Position numbers and translations under genes: made by a program | Origin: Roseburia hominis | Lineage (GTDB): Bacteria; Bacillota; Clostridia; Lachnospirales; Lachnospiraceae | DNA length: 64,000 nucleotides | Assembly (NCBI RefSeq): GCF_021531695.1 | Contig: NZ_JADYUI010000004.1 | Location: 118,756-182,755 of the forward strand | Direction of reading: 5' to 3' | The notes under the pieces: generated by a model | The model's input: only the letters and a program-made list of their open reading frames with translations | Database searches by the model: none | Told to the model about the DNA's origin: nothing | Part shown: positions 55,716 through 63,086 of the stretch, piece after piece | Numbering within the stretch: position 1 is the first letter of the stretch | Layout: each line of letters opens with the position of its first letter

Positions 55716-56065
55716 TTATCCACCTCCATCATTTGAAGAAGCGTCTGCTTTAACTTTTTACTCATTGGCGATTGCGGGTCAAAACACATTTCAATAAACT
55801 GCCGCATTTCCTCACTGCCCGTTGCAATTTTAGGGCGGTATTCGTACAGCTTGCCTTGGGGCTTATCCGTCCGGGCAAACAGGTAATCCATAGACACATC
55901 AAAATAATCTGCATACTTCACAAGCGTTTCCAAAGACGGAGCAGATTGTCCCTGTTCATAGCGGTTAATGCTGGACTGTTTTACTCCCAGCAAATCCGCC
56001 ATCTTTACCTGTGACAGTTTCACGCTCTCCCGCAATATCCGCAGACGTTCTCCCAATTCTTTCAT
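55712..56065 (-). CDS. Xre-family HTH regulator
   Basis: 117 residues from the ATG at 56065 (ggaggtcgcag upstream). N-terminal Xre helix-turn-helix (LSQVKMADLLGVKQSSINRY), then a short tail (KPQGKLYEYRPKIATGSEEM). Probably controls recombinase and transfer. Its stop overlaps the recombinase start, so the two are coupled. A clean sigma-A promoter lies upstream. Confidence 0.9.
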   Translation of the reverse strand: MKELGERLRILRESVKLSQVKMADLLGVKQSSINRYEQGQSAPSLETLVKYADYFDVSMDYLFARTDKPQGKLYEYRPKIATGSEEMRQFIEMCFDPQSPMSKKLKQTLLQMMEVDK

Positions 56066-56095
56066 AGCTGCGACCTCCCTGTTTTCTCTGTGCTT

Positions 56096-56124
56096 ATTAT
56101 AACATTTATGCGTTTTATTTTCAA
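56096..56124 (-). promoter_or_regulatory. Promoter of the Xre-recombinase operon
   Basis: Minus strand TTGAAA (plus 56119-56124), 17 bases, TATAAT (plus 56096-56101). Upstream lies an AT-rich imperfect palindrome (gcataa...aaatgc) that could be the Xre site. Confidence 0.75.
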
Positions 56125-56313
56125 TCCGCAATAAGCATAATTATTATGATAAATGCTCGCATAAAGAGCAGAGGAAACAGGGAATGCAGCACCAAAATAA
56201 GCGGTCAATCTGACTGTGATGTTACAGCAGACTGAAACCGCTTATTTTTGCGTTTTGCGGGGAATGTGGGTACACATGACCGCAAAACAGGGTTTCCAAA
56301 GGGTATCCCTTTG

Positions 56314-56352
56314 GCACACGACTTTGCTTGCAAAGTGTAGTGTGTTATACGC
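56314..56352 (+). other. oriT of MobV (pMV158) type
   Basis: gcacacgactttgcttgcaa at 56314 continues as agtgtagtgtgttatac. It matches the pMV158/MobV origin pattern: a GCACAC start, an inverted repeat (actttg-cttg-caaagt at 56321-56336), and the nick sequence TAGTGTG/TTA, here at 56338-56347, with the cut expected between 56344 and 56345. It is 5.3 kb from the relaxase. The surrounding 56132-56750 has no convincing gene; two further hairpins occur at 56593-56625 and 56661-56690. Confidence 0.85.
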
Positions 56353-56753
56353 TCTGTCGGCGTTGCTGCGAAAATGAAGTTGCCGGGGGAGGGCAAGTAC
56401 ATTTGAAGTAGCAAGAAAACAGGGCTGTGGTTGCATGGCGTAAAGCCGCAAATACAGGGCTGGTTTCAGCAGCAGACAGGGCGTATAGGAAAGCCCCCGT
56501 CCATCGTCCCACGTCGGACTTCGGGACAAAATGTCCCGAACTTGTGGACACACTCACGAAAAAGCGGGTGGGTTTTTCTCTCAAAATTGAAATGGGCGGG
56601 AAGCCATTTTAAGGGCTTTCCCGCCTTGATTGCCTATCAGCAAAGGTAGGCGAAACTGTCAACGGCGGCGCATTTATGCGCCGTTCATCTTGACCGTTGA
56701 CTGGATCGGCTGGCTTTGCGATTTCCCATCACTTTAATAAATGCGTTTTCTTC

Positions 56754-58004
56754 TCAATCGTCGCTTTTACGAGCAAAACTGTTTTGGGATTGACAATCAA
56801 CATTTCGTAAAACTGGCAATACGAAAACCAAAACGGCAACCGCAATAATCCCTATTCCACAAAGTAAAAACCATTTTTCCACACCAATTAGTTCTGCAAA
56901 AATACCGGAACACAGCAAACCCAGCGGCATGGCAAAGGACATCACGCTTCCGAGCAATGAGAAAACCCGTCCCAGATATTCTGGTGGAAGCTGCTCTTGA
57001 AACAAGGCGTTTTGTACTCCGTAAAATGGAGAAGTTAATCCCATGACTGTACAACAAATTACAAATATAAAAAACGCATTGGTGGGCAGCAAACCGGAAA
57101 TCGCAATGCTTACCCCCATCACAAGAACCGATAGACCGATTGAAAAAATCCGGTTCTTGAATCCACCCCAAACGCTGAGCAAAATTCCCCCTGCAAGCAT
57201 ACCGCCTGCAAAAGCAATTTCTGCTATGGACGCATGGGTAGGTGTTCCACGAAAGTATCCCATGCTCATTAAAGGGTACAATGCACTGATAGGCATAAAG
57301 AAAAACATATATGCCGTTCCAATCCAAAGTAATGCGAACAAACCCTTGTTTTTCTTTAACTCAAAATATCCCTCCTTCATATCCCGGAAAAAGCTGTTTT
57401 GGCTTTCGCCTGGGCATATTGGCGGATTTGGAATCGACAGAACCGCAACAACGCCGCAAGCCAGAACTGCGCCGATAATATCCAATAGAATAATCGTGCT
57501 TAATGACCAGACACTATATAAGAAAGCGGCAGCGGCTGGGCTGATCAGGGACACGGCGGCCTGCATGGTCTGATTATAACCGGCACATTTGGTTAGCTGG
57601 TCTTGCGGAACCATAAGCGGTGTAACTGCGCTGGACGCAGGAGAATGAAAAGCGTTGCCGATACTTCTGACAAATAAGACCAGCATAATGAGCCATATGG
57701 GCAGTTCCATAAACACTGAAACGACTGCCAGAAATCCTCCTGTTGCGGCAATCATAAGGTCTGCTCCGATCATCACTCCTTTGCGGCTATGGCGATCCAC
57801 AAAAGTCCCTGCAAAGGGGCCAATCACAGCTTGAGGAAGAAAGCCCATCAAGGTTGCAATGGATAAGACCATAGCGGAATTTGTTTTTGCTGTGAGATAG
57901 AATATAATGGACATTTGCAAAATCCCACTTGTAATGAGAGAAACGCTCTGTCCCGCCAGCATAGTAAAATACTTCTTTTTCCAAAATTTAGTTTCTGTTG
58001 TCAT
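56754..58004 (-). CDS. MFS efflux transporter of the Mef (macrolide efflux) type
   Basis: 416 residues from the ATG at 58004 (caggaggtattgat upstream), about 12 membrane helices. From memory of Mef(A), long parts match: WAGQ/LAGQSVSLITSGILQM, FYLT.KT.SAMVLS, GFLP..., GP..G..VDRH.RK..MIGADL, RSIG.AFH.PA, TPL.VP..QLTKCAGY and EYLGRVFSL. I judge it a homologue of Mef, not necessarily the same gene. Mef exports 14- and 15-membered macrolides, usually with an ABC-F partner, and none is in the element. Whether it confers resistance here is not shown. Confidence 0.85.
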   Translation of the reverse strand: MTTETKFWKKKYFTMLAGQSVSLITSGILQMSIIFYLTAKTNSAMVLSIATLMGFLPQAVIGPFAGTFVDRHSRKGVMIGADLMIAATGGFLAVVSVFMELPIWLIMLVLFVRSIGNAFHSPASSAVTPLMVPQDQLTKCAGYNQTMQAAVSLISPAAAAFLYSVWSLSTIILLDIIGAVLACGVVAVLSIPNPPICPGESQNSFFRDMKEGYFELKKNKGLFALLWIGTAYMFFFMPISALYPLMSMGYFRGTPTHASIAEIAFAGGMLAGGILLSVWGGFKNRIFSIGLSVLVMGVSIAISGLLPTNAFFIFVICCTVMGLTSPFYGVQNALFQEQLPPEYLGRVFSLLGSVMSFAMPLGLLCSGIFAELIGVEKWFLLCGIGIIAVAVLVFVLPVLRNVDCQSQNSFARKSDD

Positions 58005-58255
58005 ATCAATACCTCCTGTTTTTGTCACATACTCTTTTCTGCGCAACAAAAAGCAGATATATGCTCCACTATGGGCATATACCTGCATAACAAAAGGCAC
58101 GACAAGAAATACTCTATGACAATCATTGTCATAAAGGATTGACCTACGTGTTTCTCTGTACGCACGACAAAAAAGCCCATCACATGGAATGAAAAACCGA
58201 CTTTTTGTTGTTTATTAGCGTACAAAAATTAACACACGTAAGCCTCCTTTCAACT
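58005..58255 (-). promoter_or_regulatory. Leader of the mef-type gene with palindrome and candidate leader ORF
   Basis: On the minus strand gtacgc...gcgtac encloses acaaaaag/cttttttgt, a terminator-like stem with a T run. Then comes a perfect 8-1-8 palindrome ATGACAATGATTGTCAT (plus 58116-58132), whose first ATG opens a 35-codon frame ending TGA at 58026 (MTMIVIEYFL..., ending CCAEKSM). The frame ends about 22 bases before the transporter start. This looks like a translational or transcriptional attenuation leader of antibiotic-resistance genes. Confidence 0.5.
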
Positions 58256-58307
58256 TCAAACTGATTGTCAGAATATCATATAACAGATAGATTGTCAATC
58301 AGTTTGA
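58256..58307 (-). promoter_or_regulatory. mef promoter flanked by a perfect 12-bp inverted repeat
   Basis: The arms tcaaactgattg (58256-58267) and caatcagtttga (58296-58307) flank the core promoter, TTGACA (58293-58298 on minus) and TATTCT (58270-58275), spaced by 17. The right arm overlaps the -35. It looks like a repressor operator; the repressor is not obviously encoded nearby except for the Xre proteins. Confidence 0.6.
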
Positions 58308-58347
58308 AAAATTTTTGAAGTGGATTGGTTTGTTTATAACTGAAAAT

Positions 58348-59073
58348 CTAATTTCTTTGAACTTGCAGGGAATGGAATGCTCCGCTTACTTTTTTAGCCC
58401 TAACAATTATAATATCTGGAATTTCCTTGTTAAAATAGCATTCTTCATAAAAACCATCAATTACAAAACCAGTGTCAAAACACATATTAAAAATATCCTG
58501 CAAAGAACGATGATAGTAACATTGCTTTTGTGGTTGTCCTTCAATCGCAATATCGTAGTAGCTGTGTGGTGTCATGTATTTATCTGTCAGTGTAACAAAG
58601 CACGGATGCTGTGTTGCAAATACAAAAACTCCATTATCCTCAATCAAATTGTAAACAGCGGTAAAAAGCGGCTTAATATCGGTAATATCCATGACCGCCA
58701 TATTTGAAACCGCTTTTGTGAACATCCTGTTTCTTTTTAACGTCTTCATACTGATTTCATTAGTGGCATCTGCTACGTAAAATTCAATTCTATCAGTATT
58801 GTGTTTTCTTCGTTTCTTTGCCAGTTCAATCATTTTTTCACCATAATCAAAGCCAACAACTGAAATGCCTTTTTCAGCAAGATATGCCGAATAGTTTCCG
58901 TTTCCACACGCAATATCTAAAATATAATCTGAGGAATTGGGATTTAGAAGTTCTGTGACCTTTGGACGGACCACGTTTCTGTGAAAATCATTTGATTCAT
59001 CACCCATTGTATAATCCCAAAATTCAGCATTTTGATCCCATATCATTTTACTTTCTTCTTTTGAGTATCGCAT
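58348..59073 (-). CDS. Class I SAM-dependent methyltransferase
   Basis: 241 residues. Motif I ILDIACGNGNYSAYLAEKG near residue 50, followed by VVGFDYGEKMIELAKKR (acidic residue for ribose), YVADATN and AVSNMAVMDITD, and a C-terminal small domain. The fold is that of small-molecule or protein methyltransferases; no rRNA (Erm-type) NPPY motif is present, so ribosome protection is not indicated. AT-rich compared with the element. Lies 29 bases after the SnoaL gene. Confidence 0.85.
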   Translation of the reverse strand: MRYSKEESKMIWDQNAEFWDYTMGDESNDFHRNVVRPKVTELLNPNSSDYILDIACGNGNYSAYLAEKGISVVGFDYGEKMIELAKKRRKHNTDRIEFYVADATNEISMKTLKRNRMFTKAVSNMAVMDITDIKPLFTAVYNLIEDNGVFVFATQHPCFVTLTDKYMTPHSYYDIAIEGQPQKQCYYHRSLQDIFNMCFDTGFVIDGFYEECYFNKEIPDIIIVRAKKVSGAFHSLQVQRN

Positions 59074-59102
59074 AATTCCTCCTTCAATTAGAAGTTTTCT
59101 AT

Positions 59103-59462
59103 CTATTCAATAGGCAAATTATGTTGTTTCAAAAAGGAAAGTTTATCCCAGTAACCTCTTTGAAATAAAATTTTCCCGTTCACAACATGGAAAAATCCGC
59201 AGCCTCTTAATCCTAATGGGTCTCTCCATTCTAAAATTGCCCACTGCCCATCTTCAAATATATTTTCTACAATGGCTGTCATATCAGCTGTGGTAAATTC
59301 TGTTGTGAACATTTCTCTGATTGCCTCTATCCCAATCACCGGTTCATTTGTTACCTGATGATTGGTTGCGTTATCATGGTACAGACTCACGATTGCCTCA
59401 ACATCGTGGTCGTTAAAAGCATCTACCCATTTACATACTACTTCTTTTGGTCGTAACATCAT
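59103..59462 (-). CDS. SnoaL/NTF2-like protein
   Basis: 119 residues from the ATG at 59462 (tggagg 5 bases before). The cone-like NTF2 fold is visible: WVDAFNDHDVEAIVSLYHDNA, GIEAIREMFTTEF, AIVENIFEDGQWAILEWRDP, GCGFFHVVNGKILFQRGYWD. Members include polyketide cyclases, ketosteroid isomerases and many unknowns. Next to a methyltransferase and an efflux pump it could modify a small molecule. The gene start overlaps the Xre end by 32 bases. Confidence 0.85.
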   Translation of the reverse strand: MMLRPKEVVCKWVDAFNDHDVEAIVSLYHDNATNHQVTNEPVIGIEAIREMFTTEFTTADMTAIVENIFEDGQWAILEWRDPLGLRGCGFFHVVNGKILFQRGYWDKLSFLKQHNLPIE

Positions 59463-60285
59463 GATTTCCTCCATCTATCTTTGTTTCCTTGCCTGCCAGT
59501 TCAATCATTTTCTTCGCCAACTGCTGGAACTGCCCGGCAGTTTCCTCGTCCATCGGAAGAAGCTGCCCGACCCGTCCGGCAATCATAGCGGTCACATCAT
59601 CCATAGAAAGCGGCTCCTGCTGGTGGTTTTTCATGGCTTCCTGCATAGTTTGGAACATGGCAGCGGTAATGGTTTCTCCCGGCTGCTCGCCGCTGTCCAT
59701 CTCTTTCTTAATGTCCCGCAGGATAGCAAGGAACACATTCTTGATTTTCTCAATCTCTGCTTCATGGTCGCCCATTTTCTGTGCGTTCAAGAACTGCAAG
59801 TCCTGTCTTGCTTCTGCCCGGTGTTCCGGGTGTTCTTTCATCAGATCAGACAGGGAAGCCGTTGCCATTTCAATAAGCTGGTTTCGTGCCATAATGCCCT
59901 TTGCCGCTGTGTCCTGAAAATAAATCCGTATCAAATCTATCAGTTTCGGGAAGTTCCTGTGTTCCAGCAAGCGATTTAGGATTTGCACATCCACAGCACC
60001 CGTCACAAGCCCTTTGACTGCTCCCTCGGACAAGCCCAGCTCGGATATATCATAGCTTTTGCGGACGCTGATATTGGATAGCCCCAGTATATAGTCGGTG
60101 GACACCTTAAATTCCTTTGCCACACCAATGAGAATATCGCTGCTGACTGTCCTTGTTTCGCCGCTGACAATGCGGCTCAGCTGGGAAGCGGAAACGCCGA
60201 TCTTCTCTGCAAGTTCTTTTTGTTTGATTTTGTTTCCGTTGCATAGGTCAGAAATCCTCTGTCCGGGTGTTCCGGGTAAAGCCAT
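59431..60285 (-). CDS. Xre-family HTH protein with long helical C-terminal domain
   Basis: 284 residues from the ATG at 60285 with ggaggagg 8 bases before it. HTH at residues 10-60 (KQKELAEKIGVSASQLSRIV). A long, acidic, helical region follows (LPMDEETAGQFQQLAKKMIE). The end ETKIDGGNHDVTTKRSSM reads into the ribosome site and first codons of the SnoaL gene, suggesting that the original stop was lost when the cargo arrived. Probable operators lie in its promoter. Divergent from the Cys-rich gene. Confidence 0.85.
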   Translation of the reverse strand: MALPGTPGQRISDLCNGNKIKQKELAEKIGVSASQLSRIVSGETRTVSSDILIGVAKEFKVSTDYILGLSNISVRKSYDISELGLSEGAVKGLVTGAVDVQILNRLLEHRNFPKLIDLIRIYFQDTAAKGIMARNQLIEMATASLSDLMKEHPEHRAEARQDLQFLNAQKMGDHEAEIEKIKNVFLAILRDIKKEMDSGEQPGETITAAMFQTMQEAMKNHQQEPLSMDDVTAMIAGRVGQLLPMDEETAGQFQQLAKKMIELAGKETKIDGGNHDVTTKRSSM

Positions 60286-60321
60286 AGTATGCACCTCCTC
60301 CGTATAACTCTATTATACAGC

Positions 60322-60398
60322 AAAATTGCAAAAATGCAATTTTAAAAGTGTAAACTTCACAGAAATGCAATTCTCGCAAAATTCCGAGGATTGCATTT
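60322..60398. promoter_or_regulatory. Operator array of the Xre gene
   Basis: Perfect 9-4-9 palindrome AAAATTGCA/TGCAATTTT (60322-60343), and a second pair AAATGCAAT/ATTGCATTT about 20-40 bases further (from 60363 to 60398). The repeated word is TGCAAT. The first site overlaps the minus-strand -35 region (TTGCAT), with TATAAT at about 60312-60317. Confidence 0.65.
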
Positions 60399-60583
60399 TT
60401 TTCGTGTAGACTTAGGGTAGTTCATCGATGAGCTGCACCTTGAAAACAGAATGACCGTCCGAAAAAGGAATATTTCTCCCGGCGAAGTATCGCATTTGCG
60501 TACCAACGGAGAACACACGCCGCAGAAATGGGGCAGGAAGCCTTTTCGGGGAAAACGGCAATCAGACAAAGCGGAGGACACAC

Positions 60584-60994
60584 ATGGAAAACAATCTCAA
60601 AAAGCTGCCGCCGTTGGAGCGCAAGCCGGACGGCTCTCTGTACCGCATGACCCCAGCACAGCGGAAACGGGCAAACGCCTTGATTCGCCGGGAATGTTGC
60701 AGCTATGACAGCGGCAACTGCATTGTGCTGGATGATGGCGATACCTGTATCTGTCCGCAGACGATTTCTTTCTCGGTCTGCTGCAAGCATTTCCGCTGGG
60801 CTGTCCTGCCGCTGGATCGGACGCTGGAAGCAGAGATTTTCCGGGATAAGGACACAAAACGGTGTATTGTCTGCCGGAGAGCTTTTGTTCCCGGCTCTAA
60901 TCGGGCGAAATACTGCCCGGATTGTGCCGTCAGCGTTCACAGGCGGCAGAAAGCAGAAAGTGAACGGAAAAGGAGGGCGTGCGTGGACAATTAG
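60584..60994 (+). CDS. Cysteine-rich VLP-type protein of mobile elements
   Basis: 136 residues; start with ggagg 8 bases before. Ten or so cysteines in pairs: CCSYDSGNC, CICPQTIS, VCCKHFRWAVLP, CIVCRRAF, YCPDC. The VLP after the CC..FRWA pattern names the family. Zinc binding is expected. The gene is typical of clostridial mobilizable elements; function is not known. Divergent from the Xre gene. Confidence 0.85.
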   Translation: MENNLKKLPPLERKPDGSLYRMTPAQRKRANALIRRECCSYDSGNCIVLDDGDTCICPQTISFSVCCKHFRWAVLPLDRTLEAEIFRDKDTKRCIVCRRAFVPGSNRAKYCPDCAVSVHRRQKAESERKRRACVDN

Positions 60995-61103
60995 GGGCGA
61001 AAAAATCCTGTATTTATGGGGCTTTCCGAACACCAAACCAGGGCAGGTGGTATTCTTTATCGCTAACTCTCAAAACAGGGCTTCTAATTGTCCATAAGAC
61101 ACT

Positions 61104-61463
61104 ATGACGAAGTTTATCTATCACTACCAACAGGAACGGGCGCAGAGCTTCACCCAGCTTCCCAATTTCCTGTTTGAAGCACCAACCTATCAGCCATTAT
61201 CCAATGAAGCAAAGCTGCTGTACGCCTTTATCCTGCGCCGGGCAGACCTATCCCGCAAAAATGGATGGGCTGACGAGTACGGACGGATTTACCTGTACTA
61301 TCCCATCTGTGAGGTAGTGGGCCTGCTTCACTGTGGGCGGCAAAAGGCAGTCAACACCCTGCGGGAATTACAGTATGCAGAGCTGATCGACATCAAGAAA
61401 CAGGGCTGTGGAAAACCCAACCGCATTTACCCAAAATCCTATGAGGGCAGTTCCAATCTCTGA
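61104..61463 (+). CDS. RepA_N-type replication initiator, apparently C-terminally truncated
   Basis: 119 residues. The N-terminal RepA winged-helix of Gram-positive plasmids and elements is clear: FTQLPNFLFEAPTYQPLSNEAK, LLYAFILRRADLSRKNGWAD, RIYLYYPICEVVGLLHCGRQ, KAVNTLREL. Full-length proteins are about twice as long. Downstream the frame stops at SSNL while a similar-looking coding tone carries on in another frame, so a frameshift may have cut the gene. No good ribosome site. The element may or may not replicate after excision. Confidence 0.75.
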   Translation: MTKFIYHYQQERAQSFTQLPNFLFEAPTYQPLSNEAKLLYAFILRRADLSRKNGWADEYGRIYLYYPICEVVGLLHCGRQKAVNTLRELQYAELIDIKKQGCGKPNRIYPKSYEGSSNL

Positions 61464-61687
61464 CTTCTTGAATTTCCATTTTGGTACGCCGGAGAGCTGA
61501 AAACCGTACTTGACGAGTACAAAAATCAGCCCTCTTGGAGTACCGAAATCGGACGGTATAGAAATACAGAGATTAAAATGATTTATTTATATCGATTCCA
61601 TTCCAATCCTATCAGAGCTATTTGGGGCGGGATTTTCCTTGTGGAAAACCCCGGGAACGGAAGGGAAAGGAACGAGGAAAGGAGTTT
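61464..61687 (+). other. Intergenic stretch with possible remnant of the RepA C terminus
   Basis: No intact gene. A different frame reads ELKTVLDEYKNQPSWSTEIG and so on, which fits an accessory tail after a frameshift. The end has a good ribosome site for the relaxase gene (aaaggagttt). Confidence 0.4.
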
Positions 61688-62629
61688 ATGGCACAACACG
61701 CAATTTTGCGATTTGAAAAGCACAAGGGCAACCCGGCAAGACCGCTGGAAGCCCATCACGAAAGGCAAAAGGAACAGTACGCCAGCAATCCCGACATTGA
61801 CACCAGCCGGAGCAAGTACAATTTCCACATTGTCAAGCCGGAGGGCAGGTACTACCACTTTATACAGAACCGTATTGAACAGGCAGGCTGCCGTACCCGT
61901 AAGGACAGTACTCGGTTTGTCGATACGCTGATTACCGCCAGCCCGGAGTTTTTCAAGGGCAACCCCCCAAAGGAGATACAGGCGTTTTTTCAGAGGGCGG
62001 CTGACTTCCTCATTAACCGGGTAGGCAAAGAAAATATCGTGTCGGCGGTGGTACACATGGACGAAAAAACACCCCATCTGCATTTGGTCTTTGTTCCACT
62101 GACGCAGGACAACCGGCTGTGTGCAAAGGAGATTATTGGGAACAGAGCCAACCTCACAAAGTGGCAGGACGATTTTCACGCCTATATGGTGGAGAAATAT
62201 CCAGACTTGGAGCGTGGAGAAAGTGCCAGCAAGACAGGCAGGAAGCATATTCCCACCCGGCTGTTCAAGCAGGCGGTCAATCTCTCCAAACAGGCAAGAG
62301 CTATTGAAGCCACGCTGGACGGCATTACCCCGTTCAATGCAGGGAAGAAGAAAGAGGAAGCCCTCTCCATGCTGAAAAAGTGGTTTCCCCAGATGGAGAA
62401 TTTCTCCGGGCAGCTCAAAAAATACAAGGTCACGATAAGTGACCTGTTAGCTGAAAATGAAAAGCTGGAAGCAAGAGCCAGAGCCAGTGAAAACGGCAAG
62501 ATGAAAGACCGTATGGAACGGGCGAAGCTGGAAAGCGAACTACAGAACATTCAGAAACTTGTTGACCGTATCCCGCCGGAGGTGCTGGCGGAATTGAAAC
62601 GGCAACAGCGACACACAAAGGAAAGGTGA
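61688..62629 (+). CDS. MobV/Pre-family relaxase
   Basis: 313 residues from the ATG at 61688 (aaaggag 5 bases before). N terminus MAQHAILRFEKHKG, then the metal motif HMDEKTPHLH (123-132) typical of MobV. The C-terminal third is a coiled coil (SDLLAENEKLEARARASENG). It nicks oriT and leads single-strand transfer using a helper conjugation system. Its oriT is at 56314-56352, 5.3 kb away on the other side of the cargo. Confidence 0.95.
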   Translation: MAQHAILRFEKHKGNPARPLEAHHERQKEQYASNPDIDTSRSKYNFHIVKPEGRYYHFIQNRIEQAGCRTRKDSTRFVDTLITASPEFFKGNPPKEIQAFFQRAADFLINRVGKENIVSAVVHMDEKTPHLHLVFVPLTQDNRLCAKEIIGNRANLTKWQDDFHAYMVEKYPDLERGESASKTGRKHIPTRLFKQAVNLSKQARAIEATLDGITPFNAGKKKEEALSMLKKWFPQMENFSGQLKKYKVTISDLLAENEKLEARARASENGKMKDRMERAKLESELQNIQKLVDRIPPEVLAELKRQQRHTKER

Positions 62630-62703
62630 TTGATTATAAGCAGATTTTTACGCCGCCCCTATGCGGCATTGTACCTTGACAACTGAATAAAGAAAGGCGA
62701 GCT

Positions 62704-62871
62704 ATGGCAGAAAAGCACTCGGACAAAATCCCACAGTATGAGATAAATGCCCTTGCCCGGTGCTTGCTTCCCGAAATTCAGAAATTCTTTGCCAGCCCGG
62801 AGGGGCAGAAAGAATTTGAAGAATGGAAAGCACAGAGGGCAAAGGAAGCAGAACAACATAAAAGCGTATAA
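62704..62871 (+). CDS. Small acidic protein after the relaxase
   Basis: 55 residues (starts MAEKHSDKIPQYEINALARC, ends AEQHKSV). The ATG at 62704 has aaaggcg upstream. Predicted helical, with no membrane part. Small ORFs like this close many MobV elements; no function known. It is followed at once by a strong terminator. Confidence 0.7.
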   Translation: MAEKHSDKIPQYEINALARCLLPEIQKFFASPEGQKEFEEWKAQRAKEAEQHKSV

Positions 62872-62872
62872 C

Positions 62873-62907
62873 AAAAGCGGCGGTATCGTTATGATACCGC
62901 CGCTTTT
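62873..62907 (+). terminator. Terminator at the end of the mobilization module
   Basis: aaaagcggcggtatc (62873-62887) pairs perfectly with gataccgccgctttt (62893-62907), a 15-bp stem and 5-base loop. Confidence 0.95.
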
Positions 62908-62926
62908 GCTTTAGCATAGATATACT

Positions 62927-62966
62927 AAAAATCCGAATCCGTCCCCGATTGGAACCGGGTTCGGAT
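62927..62966 (-). terminator. Terminator of the tRNA array
   Basis: On the minus strand atccgaaccc, loop, then ggattcggat and TTTTTAG. It belongs to the chromosome and marks the outer limit of the mobile element. Confidence 0.8.
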
Positions 62967-62979
62967 TATCATGGTCTAC

Positions 62980-63061
62980 TGCAGAACGTGGGACTTGAAC
63001 CCACACGCCTTGCGGCACAAGAACCTAAATCTTGCATGTCTGCCAATTCCATCAGTTCTGC
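62980..63061 (-). tRNA. tRNA-Leu (TAG)
   Basis: 82 bases with a long variable arm. Acceptor GCAGAAC with GTTCTGC, D arm with GGAATTGGCAGACA, anticodon loop around TTTAGGT (TAG), T arm GGGTTCAAGTCCC. Full cloverleaf. CCA not encoded. Confidence 0.93.
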
Positions 63062-63086
63062 ATTTGGTCTGTTGCTTGTATGTCGG

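Larger units (their letters stand above)
54240..62915. mobile_element. Integrative mobilizable element with MobV relaxase and serine recombinase
   Basis: The segment carries recombinase, Xre regulator, oriT, Mef-type transporter, methyltransferase, SnoaL protein, second Xre protein, Cys-rich protein, RepA-like protein, MobV relaxase and a small protein. Its backbone is richer in GC than the flanking chromosome. The right edge must be between the terminator at 62907 and the tRNA-array terminator at 62927; the left edge is near 54190-54270. The exact ends cannot be set without an empty site. It resembles the Tn4451 type in its enzymes (large serine recombinase and MobV), but has no conjugation genes, so it needs a helper. 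Confidence 0.85.

Noticed and set aside
56205..56650. Several overlapping short frames on both strands in the oriT region
   Set aside because: No ribosome sites and no family resemblance; the region is best explained by oriT and hairpins.
58348..59073. Erm-type rRNA methyltransferase
   Set aside because: The motif I and acidic loop are of the general small-molecule type and no N-P-P-Y/F-like catalytic motif is visible.
61578..61931. A 117-residue frame overlapping the mob gene start
   Set aside because: Most of it is an out-of-frame reading of the relaxase gene.
54281..62938. The words aaatccgaa at 54281 and 62929 as att direct repeats
   Set aside because: One copy is inside the conserved end of the recombinase and the other in the tRNA terminator stem; nine bases may be chance.
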